Origin: Pseudomonadota bacterium
GTDB taxonomy: Bacteria; Desulfobacterota; Desulfobulbia; Desulfobulbales; JAGXFP01
Length of the DNA: 32,133 nt
Direction: 5' to 3'
NCBI GenBank assembly: GCA_018823285.1
Contig: JAHJIQ010000028.1
Span: forward strand, 1-32,133
Each line of letters starts with the position of its first letter. Within the stretch, counting starts at the first letter, position 1. The notes beneath the pieces are model-generated. The model was not told the origin of the DNA. It ran no database searches and was given only the letters and a program-made list of their open reading frames with translations. Below are positions 25,169-32,133 of the stretch, one piece after another. Both the position numbers and the translations under genes were made by a program.

Positions 25169-26131
25169 ATGTTTTCCAAAGATATTGAAAACAATCAATG
25201 CATTGATGACGCCGAAAACACCAGTCACCTGTATGACGATATCCCGCCGGTGGTCAGGGAACTAGCCGCCTCCTGCAAAAAACACGGCTGCTTCGACCAT
25301 CTCGGCGCCATTCCCATTCCGACCCACCGGACGGTGGTCCAGATCATTGACCAGGCGCGGCGGATCCTGTTTCCCGGCTATTTTTCCTCGGTTTCGATCA
25401 ACCCGGCCAACCTTGAATACTGCCTCGGGCAGGAAACCACTGAACTCTTCGAAAATCTGGCCGGCCAGATCATCCAGGCCATCCAGCACGAATGCTTCCA
25501 GGCCCGCCAGACCTGCACCCGCTGCAAGGTCCAGGGGTATGAGATTGCGGTCAAATTCATTCAGTCCCTGCCTGAAATCAGCGCGATTCTTGCCACCGAT
25601 ATTCAGGCCGCTCTTGATGGCGACCCGGCAGCCAAAGGAGCGGACGAGGTGATTTTCAGCTATCCGGGGCTGCTCGCGATCAGTATTTACCGCCTGGCCC
25701 ACAAACTCCGGGAACTGAACGTCCCGGTGCTGCCCCGGATCATGACCGAGCATGCCCATAGCCTCACCGGCATCGACATCCACCCCGGAGCGACCATCGG
25801 GAAGAGCTTCTTCATCGATCACGGCACCGGGGTGGTGATCGGGGAAACCACCACCATCGGCAACAGGGTCAGACTGTATCAGGGGGTCACCCTGGGAGCC
25901 CTTTCCCTGCCGAGGGATGCCGGAAACCGCTATCGCAACGTCAAGAGACACCCGACCATCGAGGATGACGTCATCATCTACGCCAATACCACGATCCTCG
26001 GCGGCGAAACCGTAATCGGCGCCCGGGCGGTGATCGGCGGCAATATCTGGCTCACCGAAAGTGTGCCGCCGGACACCAAGGTCATCCTGAAAAAACCGGA
26101 GCTGGTCTATTCAGGTAACGGTAAGGATTAA
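25169..26131 (+). CDS. cysE: Serine O-acetyltransferase (CysE/EpsC type)
   Basis: The protein has 320 residues from the ATG at 25169, preferred because AAGGTG lies 6 nt upstream; an in-frame ATG at 25130 lacks an SD. It acetylates serine with acetyl-CoA to give O-acetylserine for CysK. The N-terminal 150 residues are helical, as in the longer SAT type. A left-handed beta-helix of hexapeptide repeats follows: GIDIHPGATIGKSFFIDHGTG, VVIGETTTIGNRVRLYQGVTLGA, then ILGGETVIGARAVIGGNIW. The catalytic Asp/His pair is in FIDHGTG. The CysK-binding C-terminus here ends in YSGNGKD rather than the Ile-ending tail of E. coli, so formation of the classic cysteine synthase complex is doubtful. Confidence 0.93.
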   Translation: MFSKDIENNQCIDDAENTSHLYDDIPPVVRELAASCKKHGCFDHLGAIPIPTHRTVVQIIDQARRILFPGYFSSVSINPANLEYCLGQETTELFENLAGQIIQAIQHECFQARQTCTRCKVQGYEIAVKFIQSLPEISAILATDIQAALDGDPAAKGADEVIFSYPGLLAISIYRLAHKLRELNVPVLPRIMTEHAHSLTGIDIHPGATIGKSFFIDHGTGVVIGETTTIGNRVRLYQGVTLGALSLPRDAGNRYRNVKRHPTIEDDVIIYANTTILGGETVIGARAVIGGNIWLTESVPPDTKVILKKPELVYSGNGKD

Positions 26132-26167
26132 GATTTCAGCCCCTCCCAATTGAACAAGGAGAACCAG

Positions 26168-27094
26168 ATGAACAGGATATTCCCGGACGTTTCCAAGGCC
26201 ATCGGCATGACCCCCCTGGTCAGACTGAACAATATCGCAACCGGTCTCGGGGCAACGATTTACGCCAAGCTTGAATCCGCAAACCCGCTGTTCTGTGTGA
26301 AAGACAGGATCGGGGTGGCCATGATCGACGCTGCCGAAAAAGAGGGATTGATCAATCCGGAAACCGTGATCATCGAACCGACCAGCGGCAATACCGGCAT
26401 CGCCCTGGCCTATATTTGCGCAGCGCGGAAGTACCGGCTGATCCTGACCATGCCCGAGACCATGAGTATGGAACGGAGAATGCTGTTAAAACATTTCGGG
26501 GCCGAACTGGTTCTCACTCCGGGACCGGAAGGAATGAAGGGGGCGATCAACAAAGCCATCGAACTCCACGGGCAAACGGCCAATTCTTTCATGCCCAACC
26601 AGTTCGAAAACCCGGCCAATCCGGAAATTCACCGCCGGACAACCGCCGAAGAGATCTGGAACGACACCGATGGTGGTGTAGATATCTTTGTCGCCGGAGT
26701 GGGAACAGGCGGCACGATTACCGGGGTGTCTGAGGTAATCAAGAAACGAAAGCCTTCGCTGAGATCCGTTGCGGTGGAACCTGCAGCCTCACCTGTTCTG
26801 TCCGGGGGGAATCCTGGCCCGCATAAAATACAGGGCATCGGCGCCGGTTTTGTCCCGAAAATTCTGAACACCGAGATGATCGATGAGGTCATCCAGGTGA
26901 CAAATGAGCAAGCCATTGAAACGGCGCGCGCACTGGCGAAAAAAGACGGCATTCTCTGCGGCATCTCTTCCGGGGCCGCCGCCTGGGCGGCCCTTAAGCT
27001 TGGTGCGCGGCCTGAAAACGCAGGCAAAATGATTGTGGTGATTCTGCCGGACACCGGCGAGAGATACCTGACCACCGATCTCATGGAGAAATAA
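26168..27094 (+). CDS. cysK: Cysteine synthase (O-acetylserine sulfhydrylase)
   Basis: The protein has 308 residues from ATG 26168, set by AAGGAGAA 4-5 nt upstream; a TTG at 26150 is an artefact of the open frame. It makes cysteine from O-acetylserine and sulfide with PLP bound at K45 in [22 protein letters not shown] binds the substrate carboxylate, and [10 protein letters not shown] binds the PLP phosphate, with ISSGAA near the C-terminus. CysK and CysM types are hard to separate by eye. It lies 36 bp after cysE, so both steps of cysteine synthesis are co-transcribed. It ends 2 bp from the convergent manC stop with no terminator between. Confidence 0.95.
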   Translation: MNRIFPDVSKAIGMTPLVRLNNIATGLGATIYAKLESANPLFCVKDRIGVAMIDAAEKEGLINPETVIIEPTSGNTGIALAYICAARKYRLILTMPETMSMERRMLLKHFGAELVLTPGPEGMKGAINKAIELHGQTANSFMPNQFENPANPEIHRRTTAEEIWNDTDGGVDIFVAGVGTGGTITGVSEVIKKRKPSLRSVAVEPAASPVLSGGNPGPHKIQGIGAGFVPKILNTEMIDEVIQVTNEQAIETARALAKKDGILCGISSGAAAWAALKLGARPENAGKMIVVILPDTGERYLTTDLMEK

Positions 27095-27096
27095 GA

Positions 27097-28518
27097 TCAA
27101 TCGGATCGGCCCTGTCGCCCGTAGACATCTTCAAACCTGACGATATCGTCCTCGCCCAGATAACTTCCGGTCTGGATTTCGATCAATTCAAGCTGGATCA
27201 CCCCGGGATTTTCCAGGCGGTGCTTCTCACCAACCGGGATGTAGGTTGACTGGTTTTCGCTGACGGTCAGAACTTTCTCGCCCACCGTGACCTTTGCCGT
27301 ACCTCTTACCACCACCCAATGCTCAGCCCGGTGGTGATGCATCTGCAGGGAAAGGCTTGCGCCCGGCTTGACAATAATCCTTTTCACCTGAAAACGGTCT
27401 GCGGCATCAATCCCTTCATAAGATCCCCAGGGTCGGTACACACGTCGGTGCAGTTTTGCTTCGCAGCGGTTCGCTTTGCTCAACTGCTCGACAATCGCCT
27501 TCACATCCTGGCTTCGACCCTTCGGCGCCACCACTACCGCATCGGCCGTTTCAACCACGACATGGTCGTCCAGACCCACTGCGGCGAGCAGACGACTCTC
27601 GGAGCGGAGATAGCAGTTTGTGACATCTTTAACGAGCACATCACCATTGATCACGTTGCCGTTTGCATCACTCCGGCTCACCTCATGCAGGGAGCGCCAC
27701 GAACCGACATCACTCCAGCCGCAATCAAGGGGAATGACCACAGCCTTGTCGGTCTTTTCCATAACCGCATAATCGATAGAATCCGACGGGCAGGCCTCAA
27801 ACTTATCCTGGGCAAGACGGATAAAGTCAAGATCCATGCTCCTCCCGGCAAAAGCCCTGCGGCAGGAGTCGAGGATCTCCGGGGCGAATTTTTCAATCTC
27901 GGCCAGCAGGACCGAGGCCTTGAACATGAACATCCCACTGTTCCAGAGATACTGGCCCGACTCAAGATAGCGAGTGGCTGTGGCCAGATCCGGCTTCTCG
28001 ACAAAACGGTCTACCTGGAACGCGCTATCTTCAGCAAGAGGTTTTCCTTTACAGATATAGCCATAGCCGGTTTCCGGCAGATCCGGAACGATCCCGAAGG
28101 TGAGCAGACTGCCGGCTGCGGCGAGCTTTTCACCCGCTGCCACCGCTTCGGCGAAAGCCATTTCATCCCTGATCACATGGTCGGCCGGGAGCAGCAGAAT
28201 GACCGGATCTCCACCACCCTCCACCGCCAGTAATGATGCGAGCACTGCCGCCGGAGCAGTATTCCTGCCCACCGGTTCGAGGATGATCCCGCCTGATCCG
28301 ACCTGAATGCCCTGCAATTGTTCTCCGACCAGGAACCGGTGCTCGTGATTGCAGATAATCAGCGGCGGCTCTGCCCCATCAACTTTGACAACCCTTTCAA
28401 CCGTTGCCTGCAGCATGGTCCGTTTTTCGGCCAAAGGCAGAAACTGCTTCGGATACAACCCTCTGGACAGGGGCCAGAGCCTGGTCCCCGATCCACCAGC
28501 CAGAATCACTGGGATCAT
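27097..28518 (-). CDS. manC: Mannose-1-phosphate guanylyltransferase / mannose-6-phosphate isomerase
   Basis: The protein has 473 residues from ATG 28518, which has AGGAG 9 nt upstream and places LAGGSGTRLWPLSR at the N-terminus as expected. The N-terminal nucleotidyltransferase domain (about 1-340) makes GDP-mannose from mannose-1-phosphate and GTP; FVEKPDLATA is a characteristic motif. The C-terminal cupin (about 355-470, SLQMHHHRAEHWVVVRGTAKV) carries phosphomannose isomerase activity in this bifunctional family. GDP-mannose feeds lipopolysaccharide or exopolysaccharide synthesis. It is divergent from msbA with a 214-bp gap. No manB or glycosyltransferase gene is in the window, so its polysaccharide cluster probably continues to the right or lies elsewhere. 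Confidence 0.93.
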   Translation of the reverse strand: MIPVILAGGSGTRLWPLSRGLYPKQFLPLAEKRTMLQATVERVVKVDGAEPPLIICNHEHRFLVGEQLQGIQVGSGGIILEPVGRNTAPAAVLASLLAVEGGGDPVILLLPADHVIRDEMAFAEAVAAGEKLAAAGSLLTFGIVPDLPETGYGYICKGKPLAEDSAFQVDRFVEKPDLATATRYLESGQYLWNSGMFMFKASVLLAEIEKFAPEILDSCRRAFAGRSMDLDFIRLAQDKFEACPSDSIDYAVMEKTDKAVVIPLDCGWSDVGSWRSLHEVSRSDANGNVINGDVLVKDVTNCYLRSESRLLAAVGLDDHVVVETADAVVVAPKGRSQDVKAIVEQLSKANRCEAKLHRRVYRPWGSYEGIDAADRFQVKRIIVKPGASLSLQMHHHRAEHWVVVRGTAKVTVGEKVLTVSENQSTYIPVGEKHRLENPGVIQLELIEIQTGSYLGEDDIVRFEDVYGRQGRSD

Positions 28519-28585
28519 AGAAAATATCTCCTGGAATGAATTATCAGCTGAACTGAACATATCAACAAGTCATCATAAACATTAC

Positions 28586-28614
28586 TTGACTATTGAATCC
28601 TGGCGATATATTTA
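28586..28614 (+). promoter_or_regulatory. Candidate promoter upstream of msbA
   Basis: TTGACT (28586-28591) is followed at 17 bp by TATTTA (28609-28614), or at 15 bp by TATATT. It would start a transcript about 110 nt before msbA. The gap is AT-rich, so other promoters such as one at CCTATAAT (near 28671) are possible. Confidence 0.4.
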
Positions 28615-28732
28615 ACACATTTTCAAAAATTTGTAGTAGATTACGGGATCTTTTCCTGATGCTACAAACCTATAATTTTAAAAGCCTCAAAGCCAGCACG
28701 CGCCTTACCTATTTCAAACCAGATCGAGAATA

Positions 28733-30463
28733 ATGACTGAGAAGCAGATAATCAAGAGAGTATATCAAGAGGTAAAACCGTATCGATCGACCATGATAAT
28801 CGCCATGATCTGCATGGCCTTTGTCGCAAGCCTGAGCGCATTGCAGGCCTATATGGTCAAACCTCTTCTTGACAAGATATTCTTTGAAAAGAACAGCACG
28901 ATCCTGAACATTCTCCCAATTGCCCTGATTGCGATTTTTTTAGCGAAAGGTTTCTTTTATTACGGGTACAACGTGCTACTGGAGAAGGTTGGGCAAAGTG
29001 TAATATTAAAATTGCGAAAAAAGATATACGACCACCTTCTCACTCTCGACATTTCATTTTTCCACAACACGCCAACCGGAGAGCTGATTTCAAGAGTAAT
29101 TTCGGATGTAACCTTGATGCAGACCGCTGTCTCTCACTCACTCATTGGCATTCTCAAAGACTGCCTGCAAGTAATCAGTCTTCTGGGGGTCATTTTCTAT
29201 CAGGACTGGAAACTGGCATCAATTTCAATGATATTTTTGCCCTTGTCAATATTGCCGATAGTTTATTTTGGCCGAATACACCGGAGTTTAAGCACCAAGA
29301 CGCAACAGACAATGGCACAGGTTTCGAACAACCTCCATGAGATCATCGGCGGCAATCGGATAGTCAAAGCCTTCTGCATGGAAGGTTATGAAAGCTTAAG
29401 ATTTTTCGGAATCATTGAGAAACTTTTCGGGATCTTTATCACCGAAGCAAAAGTGAAAAGTTTTTCCCACTCGTTCATGGAGCTTGTGGGGGGGATATTT
29501 GTGGCCTGGGTTATCTGGTATGGAGGCCACGAAGTCCTTGCCGACCACTCTACCCCCGGAACATTCTTCTCCTTTTTAACAGCTCTGGTCATGATCTATG
29601 AGCCAATCAAAGGACTGAGCAAGGTCAACAGTTCAGTCCAACAGGGATTCGCTTCTGCAACAAGGGTGTACACAGTTCTTGACACAGAACCTCGAATACT
29701 TGATTCCCCTTCTGCAGAAAACATTCCATTGATGAGTGAGGGTATTGAGTTCAAAGATGTAACTTTCACGTATGACAACAAAATCACTGTCCTTGACCAT
29801 ATAAATCTTACCATCAGGAAAGGTGAGGCTCTTGCCTTGGTCGGGACCAGTGGTGCAGGAAAAACCACTCTTGTCAATCTCGTCCCCCGTTTTTATGAAA
29901 CCGGTGCGGGACAGGTCCTGCTTGATGGTCGAGATATCAAGAACGTGACGATCAAGTCTCTGCGCAACCAGATAGCAATGGTCACCCAGCAGACGATTTT
30001 ATTCAACGACACCATTCGCAATAATATCGCCTACGGTGACCCGGAAAAATCAGAGGAAGATATCATCAATGCAGCGAAAGCTGCTTTCGCTCTTGATTTT
30101 ATCAACAATCTCCCTGATGGCTTTGATACTGTGATCGGGGAGGGCGGTGCCAAACTCTCGGGTGGCCAACGCCAGAGGATTTCAATCGCCAGGGCTTTGC
30201 TTAAAAACGCGCCTATCCTTATTCTTGACGAAGCAACCTCGGCCCTTGACACTGAATCAGAGAGAGAAGTCCAGAGAGCTTTGGAAAATTTAATGAAGAA
30301 CAGGACTTCGATGGTGATCGCCCACCGCCTTTCAACAATTCGGAATTCAGACCGAATTATTGTCATGCAGAACGGGAGAATTGTCGAAGAAGGGAGCCAT
30401 GATGAGCTGCTGACAAAAGGCGGCGTCTATGAAATGCTTCACAACATGCAGCATCACCCCTAG
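28733..30463 (+). CDS. msbA: MsbA-type ABC exporter (lipid A flippase)
   Basis: This 576-residue half-transporter combines six transmembrane helices (about 20-300) with a nucleotide-binding domain (about 338-576). Walker [10 protein letters not shown] (371-379), the Q-loop VTQQTILF, the ABC signature LSGGQRQ (475-481), Walker B ILILDE (495-500) and the H-loop IAHRLST are all intact. MsbA flips lipid A-core across the inner membrane using ATP. The N-terminal [14 protein letters not shown] is typical of MsbA rather than drug exporters. Length is normal. It is followed 25 bp later by the UDP-glucuronate decarboxylase gene, likely in one operon. Base composition here reads more AT-rich than in genes left of 27 kb. 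Confidence 0.92.
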   Translation: MTEKQIIKRVYQEVKPYRSTMIIAMICMAFVASLSALQAYMVKPLLDKIFFEKNSTILNILPIALIAIFLAKGFFYYGYNVLLEKVGQSVILKLRKKIYDHLLTLDISFFHNTPTGELISRVISDVTLMQTAVSHSLIGILKDCLQVISLLGVIFYQDWKLASISMIFLPLSILPIVYFGRIHRSLSTKTQQTMAQVSNNLHEIIGGNRIVKAFCMEGYESLRFFGIIEKLFGIFITEAKVKSFSHSFMELVGGIFVAWVIWYGGHEVLADHSTPGTFFSFLTALVMIYEPIKGLSKVNSSVQQGFASATRVYTVLDTEPRILDSPSAENIPLMSEGIEFKDVTFTYDNKITVLDHINLTIRKGEALALVGTSGAGKTTLVNLVPRFYETGAGQVLLDGRDIKNVTIKSLRNQIAMVTQQTILFNDTIRNNIAYGDPEKSEEDIINAAKAAFALDFINNLPDGFDTVIGEGGAKLSGGQRQRISIARALLKNAPILILDEATSALDTESEREVQRALENLMKNRTSMVIAHRLSTIRNSDRIIVMQNGRIVEEGSHDELLTKGGVYEMLHNMQHHP

Positions 30464-30488
30464 AAATTCAAACCCTGAGGCCTTCTCA

Positions 30489-31448
30489 ATGAAACAATAC
30501 TACAGAAAACGAATCCTTATCACCGGAGGTGCCGGCTTTTTGGGTTCACATCTTTGTGAAAGACTCCTGAACGATGGCCATGAAGTCATTTGTATTGATA
30601 ACTGTTATACCGGGACAAAAGACAACATCTATCACCTCCTCAACAATCCGGCTTTCGAGTTTATCCGCCATGATGTGACTTTCCCGCTGTATGTTGAGGT
30701 GGATGAAATATATAATCTGGCATGTCCGGCTTCACCCATCCATTACCAGCACGACCCGGTCCAGACCACAAAAACGAGTGTGCACGGAGCAATCAACATG
30801 CTCGGTCTTGCAAAGCGACTGAATGCAAAAATATTCCAGGCCTCAACAAGTGAAGTTTACGGTGACCCGCAAGTGCACCCCCAGACAGAAAATTACTGGG
30901 GACATGTAAATCCAACAGGGAGACGCTCATGCTATGACGAGGGCAAGCGTTGCGCAGAAACACTCTTCTTTGATTATCACCGTCAGCACAAACTGAAGAT
31001 CAAAGTCGCAAGAATATTCAATACATACGGACCCAAAATGCATCCCGATGACGGTCGAGTCGTTTCAAACTTCATCATGCAGGCACTGCAGAACAAGCCG
31101 ATTACAGTATACGGCAAAGGGAACCAGAGCCGGTCGTTTTGCTTCGTTGACGACCTGATCGAGGTTTTTGTCAGATTAATGAACTCTGAAGACAGCTTCA
31201 CCGGCCCGGTTAACACGGGAAATCCGGTAGAATTCACCATTCTTGAGCTGGCTGAAAAGGTGATCGCTATCACAGGTTCAAAATCTGAGATTGTCTTCAA
31301 GAAGCTTCCCGCAGACGATCCCAAACAGAGACAACCGGACATCACCCTGGCAAAAGAAAAACTCGGGTGGGAGCCGAAAATCACACTTGAAGAAGGCCTA
31401 AAAAAGACGATCCCGTATTTCCAGTCGATCATCACAGGAGACCAGTGA
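30489..31448 (+). CDS. UDP-glucuronate decarboxylase (UDP-xylose synthase)
   Basis: The protein has 319 residues from ATG 30489, with GAGG 8 nt upstream. It is an extended short-chain dehydrogenase: NAD-binding GGAGFLG (13-19), and the catalytic Y149xxxK153 in SCYDEGKRC preceded by [38 protein letters not shown] and [11 protein letters not shown] are hallmarks of UXS enzymes that convert UDP-glucuronate to UDP-xylose, usually a sugar donor for surface glycans. Length is normal. The TGA stop lies inside AGTGAAGTTTACGGTGA, the same 17 bp that occurs within this gene at 30849-30865 and where the truncated second copy begins, so the gene end coincides with a recombination junction. Confidence 0.93.
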   Translation: MKQYYRKRILITGGAGFLGSHLCERLLNDGHEVICIDNCYTGTKDNIYHLLNNPAFEFIRHDVTFPLYVEVDEIYNLACPASPIHYQHDPVQTTKTSVHGAINMLGLAKRLNAKIFQASTSEVYGDPQVHPQTENYWGHVNPTGRRSCYDEGKRCAETLFFDYHRQHKLKIKVARIFNTYGPKMHPDDGRVVSNFIMQALQNKPITVYGKGNQSRSFCFVDDLIEVFVRLMNSEDSFTGPVNTGNPVEFTILELAEKVIAITGSKSEIVFKKLPADDPKQRQPDITLAKEKLGWEPKITLEEGLKKTIPYFQSIITGDQ

Positions 31449-31992
31449 AGTTTACGGTGATCCAGCGATTCATCCCCAGCCCGAAAGCTACCGGGGTCAT
31501 GTAAATCCAATCGGGATCCGTTCATGTTACGACGAGGGAAAGCGTTGTTCCGAAACGCTTTTTTCCGATTATCACCGGCAGCACAAACTTCGGATCAAGG
31601 CAGCTCGTATCTTTAACACATACGGCCCTAAGATGCATCCCGATGACGGCAGAGTTGCATCTAATTTCATTGTTCAAGCTTTGAAAAACGCCCCCATTAC
31701 GATCTATGGTGACGGCAGCCAGAGCCGTTCATTCTGCTTTGTGGATGACTTGATTGAAGTGTTCGTCAGGCTGATGGACTCCGAAGACAGTTTTATCGGC
31801 CCGGTCAACACCGGCAACCCCGATGAACTCACTATTCTTGAATTGGCAAAAAAAATACTTGAATTAACAGGATCGAAATCGGAAATTGTATTCAATCCTC
31901 TCCCTTCTGACGACCCAACTCAGAGACAACCGGACATTTCTCTTGCCAGAAAGAAACTGGGCTGGGAAACGAAGATCAGATTAAGAACTTAG
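31444..31992 (+). pseudogene. Truncated second copy of UDP-glucuronate decarboxylase
   Basis: The frame opens at SEVYGDP (31444), equivalent to residue 121 of the gene before it, and runs to a stop at 31992, ending IRLRT instead of the expected LEEGL tail. By eye the protein matches the first copy at about 80 percent over 180 residues, with [15 protein letters not shown] and [11 protein letters not shown] retained, so this is a diverged paralogue and not a fresh duplication. The NAD-binding N-terminus and the C-terminal 20 or so residues are missing. It has no start codon or SD near its beginning; the first in-frame ATG is internal (31633). It is in the +1 frame relative to the intact gene. 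An IS transposase begins 77 bp later. Confidence 0.88.
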
Positions 31993-32024
31993 CCGTAAAT
32001 AAAATGGGTGTTATCTAAATAATA

Positions 32025-32033
32025 TGTTATAAT
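32025..32033 (+). promoter_or_regulatory. Extended -10 promoter of the transposase
   Basis: TGTTATAAT combines a TGn extension with a perfect TATAAT, 35 bp before the transposase ATG. No convincing -35 is present, as is common for extended -10 promoters. Confidence 0.5.
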
Positions 32034-32068
32034 TCCGACAAGTTAGCTAAATACAACCTGGAGGGATT

Positions 32069-32133
32069 ATGGCTAAGATTCAATCTTGGGAAGTTTCCGA
32101 TACCTTTTGGGAGAAAGTTGCTCCGCTGATTCC
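32069..32133 (+). CDS. IS4/IS5-family transposase, N-terminal fragment at window edge
   Basis: An ATG at 32069 with GGAGGG 3-4 nt upstream opens a frame that runs off the window after 21 codons. The visible residues, MAKIQSWEVSDTFWEKVAPL, match the start of the DUF4096-type helical region of IS5-family transposases (SWEVSDxxWxxVxPLIP). The left end of the IS must lie between about 31985 and 32025, but I could not identify its terminal repeat without the right end. Only the first few percent of the protein are visible, so the subfamily is open. Confidence 0.62.
   Translation, partial: MAKIQSWEVSDTFWEKVAPLI

Noticed and set aside
27319..28233. 304-codon plus-strand open frame
   Set aside because: Antisense to manC, with no recognisable motif.

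Overview
The window looks like chromosomal DNA from a Gram-negative, flagellated or chemotactic, probably anaerobic or microaerophilic bacterium. My best guess is Desulfobacterota (the former Deltaproteobacteria). The pointers are a metX-metW pair beside metY, a C_GCAxxG_C_C family protein, a two-CW cysteine-rich regulator, PilZ proteins, a large CheZ-like protein, cmoAB, a lipid A exporter of MsbA type, and GC-rich coding DNA. This placement rests on gene content remembered from those genomes, not on a phylogeny.

Layout. At 1-5170, mostly on the minus strand, lie the body of a lytic transglycosylase with LysM repeats (runs off the left edge), cheW, a PleD-like REC-GGDEF diguanylate cyclase with a very good sigma70 promoter, a plus-strand MTH1-like NUDIX hydrolase, and a small exported monohaem cytochrome c. 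At 5600-8865 is a plus-strand run: a TraB/PrgY-family membrane protein, a YhbY-type RNA-binding protein, and cmoA-cmoB, which make the cmo5U modification of tRNA wobble uridine. At 8975-12485 are an exported helical protein of unknown function, a ZIP metal transporter, and a minus-strand rnc-radical SAM pair. tRNA-Cys(GCA) follows at 12561 with its own promoter and terminator. At 12784-14793 a minus-strand pair encodes a PilZ protein and an enlarged CheZ-like phosphatase. Then come an isochorismatase-fold hydrolase, asnS, a zinc-ribbon PilZ protein, and clpB overlapping a cysteine-motif protein by 4 bp.

At 21396-27094, after an XRE/two-CW regulator with a perfect inverted repeat in its promoter region, lies a plus-strand sulfur amino-acid block: metY, metX, metW, cysE, cysK. 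Together these can make O-acetylserine, cysteine, O-acetylhomoserine and homocysteine. Two different 7-bp tandem repeats bracket the metY-metX gap.

From about 27.1 kb the content turns to envelope polysaccharide: manC (minus), msbA, and a UDP-glucuronate decarboxylase gene followed directly by a truncated, diverged second copy. The window ends inside an IS transposase gene. DNA from about 28.5 kb onward reads visibly more AT-rich than the rest, so this end looks like a rearranged accessory edge.

The items most worth a second look are the CheZ-like protein whose catalytic hairpin is split by a large insert, the decarboxylase remnant joined at a 5-bp microhomology next to an IS, the paired heptamer repeats at metY-metX, and an RNase III with Ser at a normally acidic active-site position. 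I found no CRISPR array, phage module or recognisable defence system.
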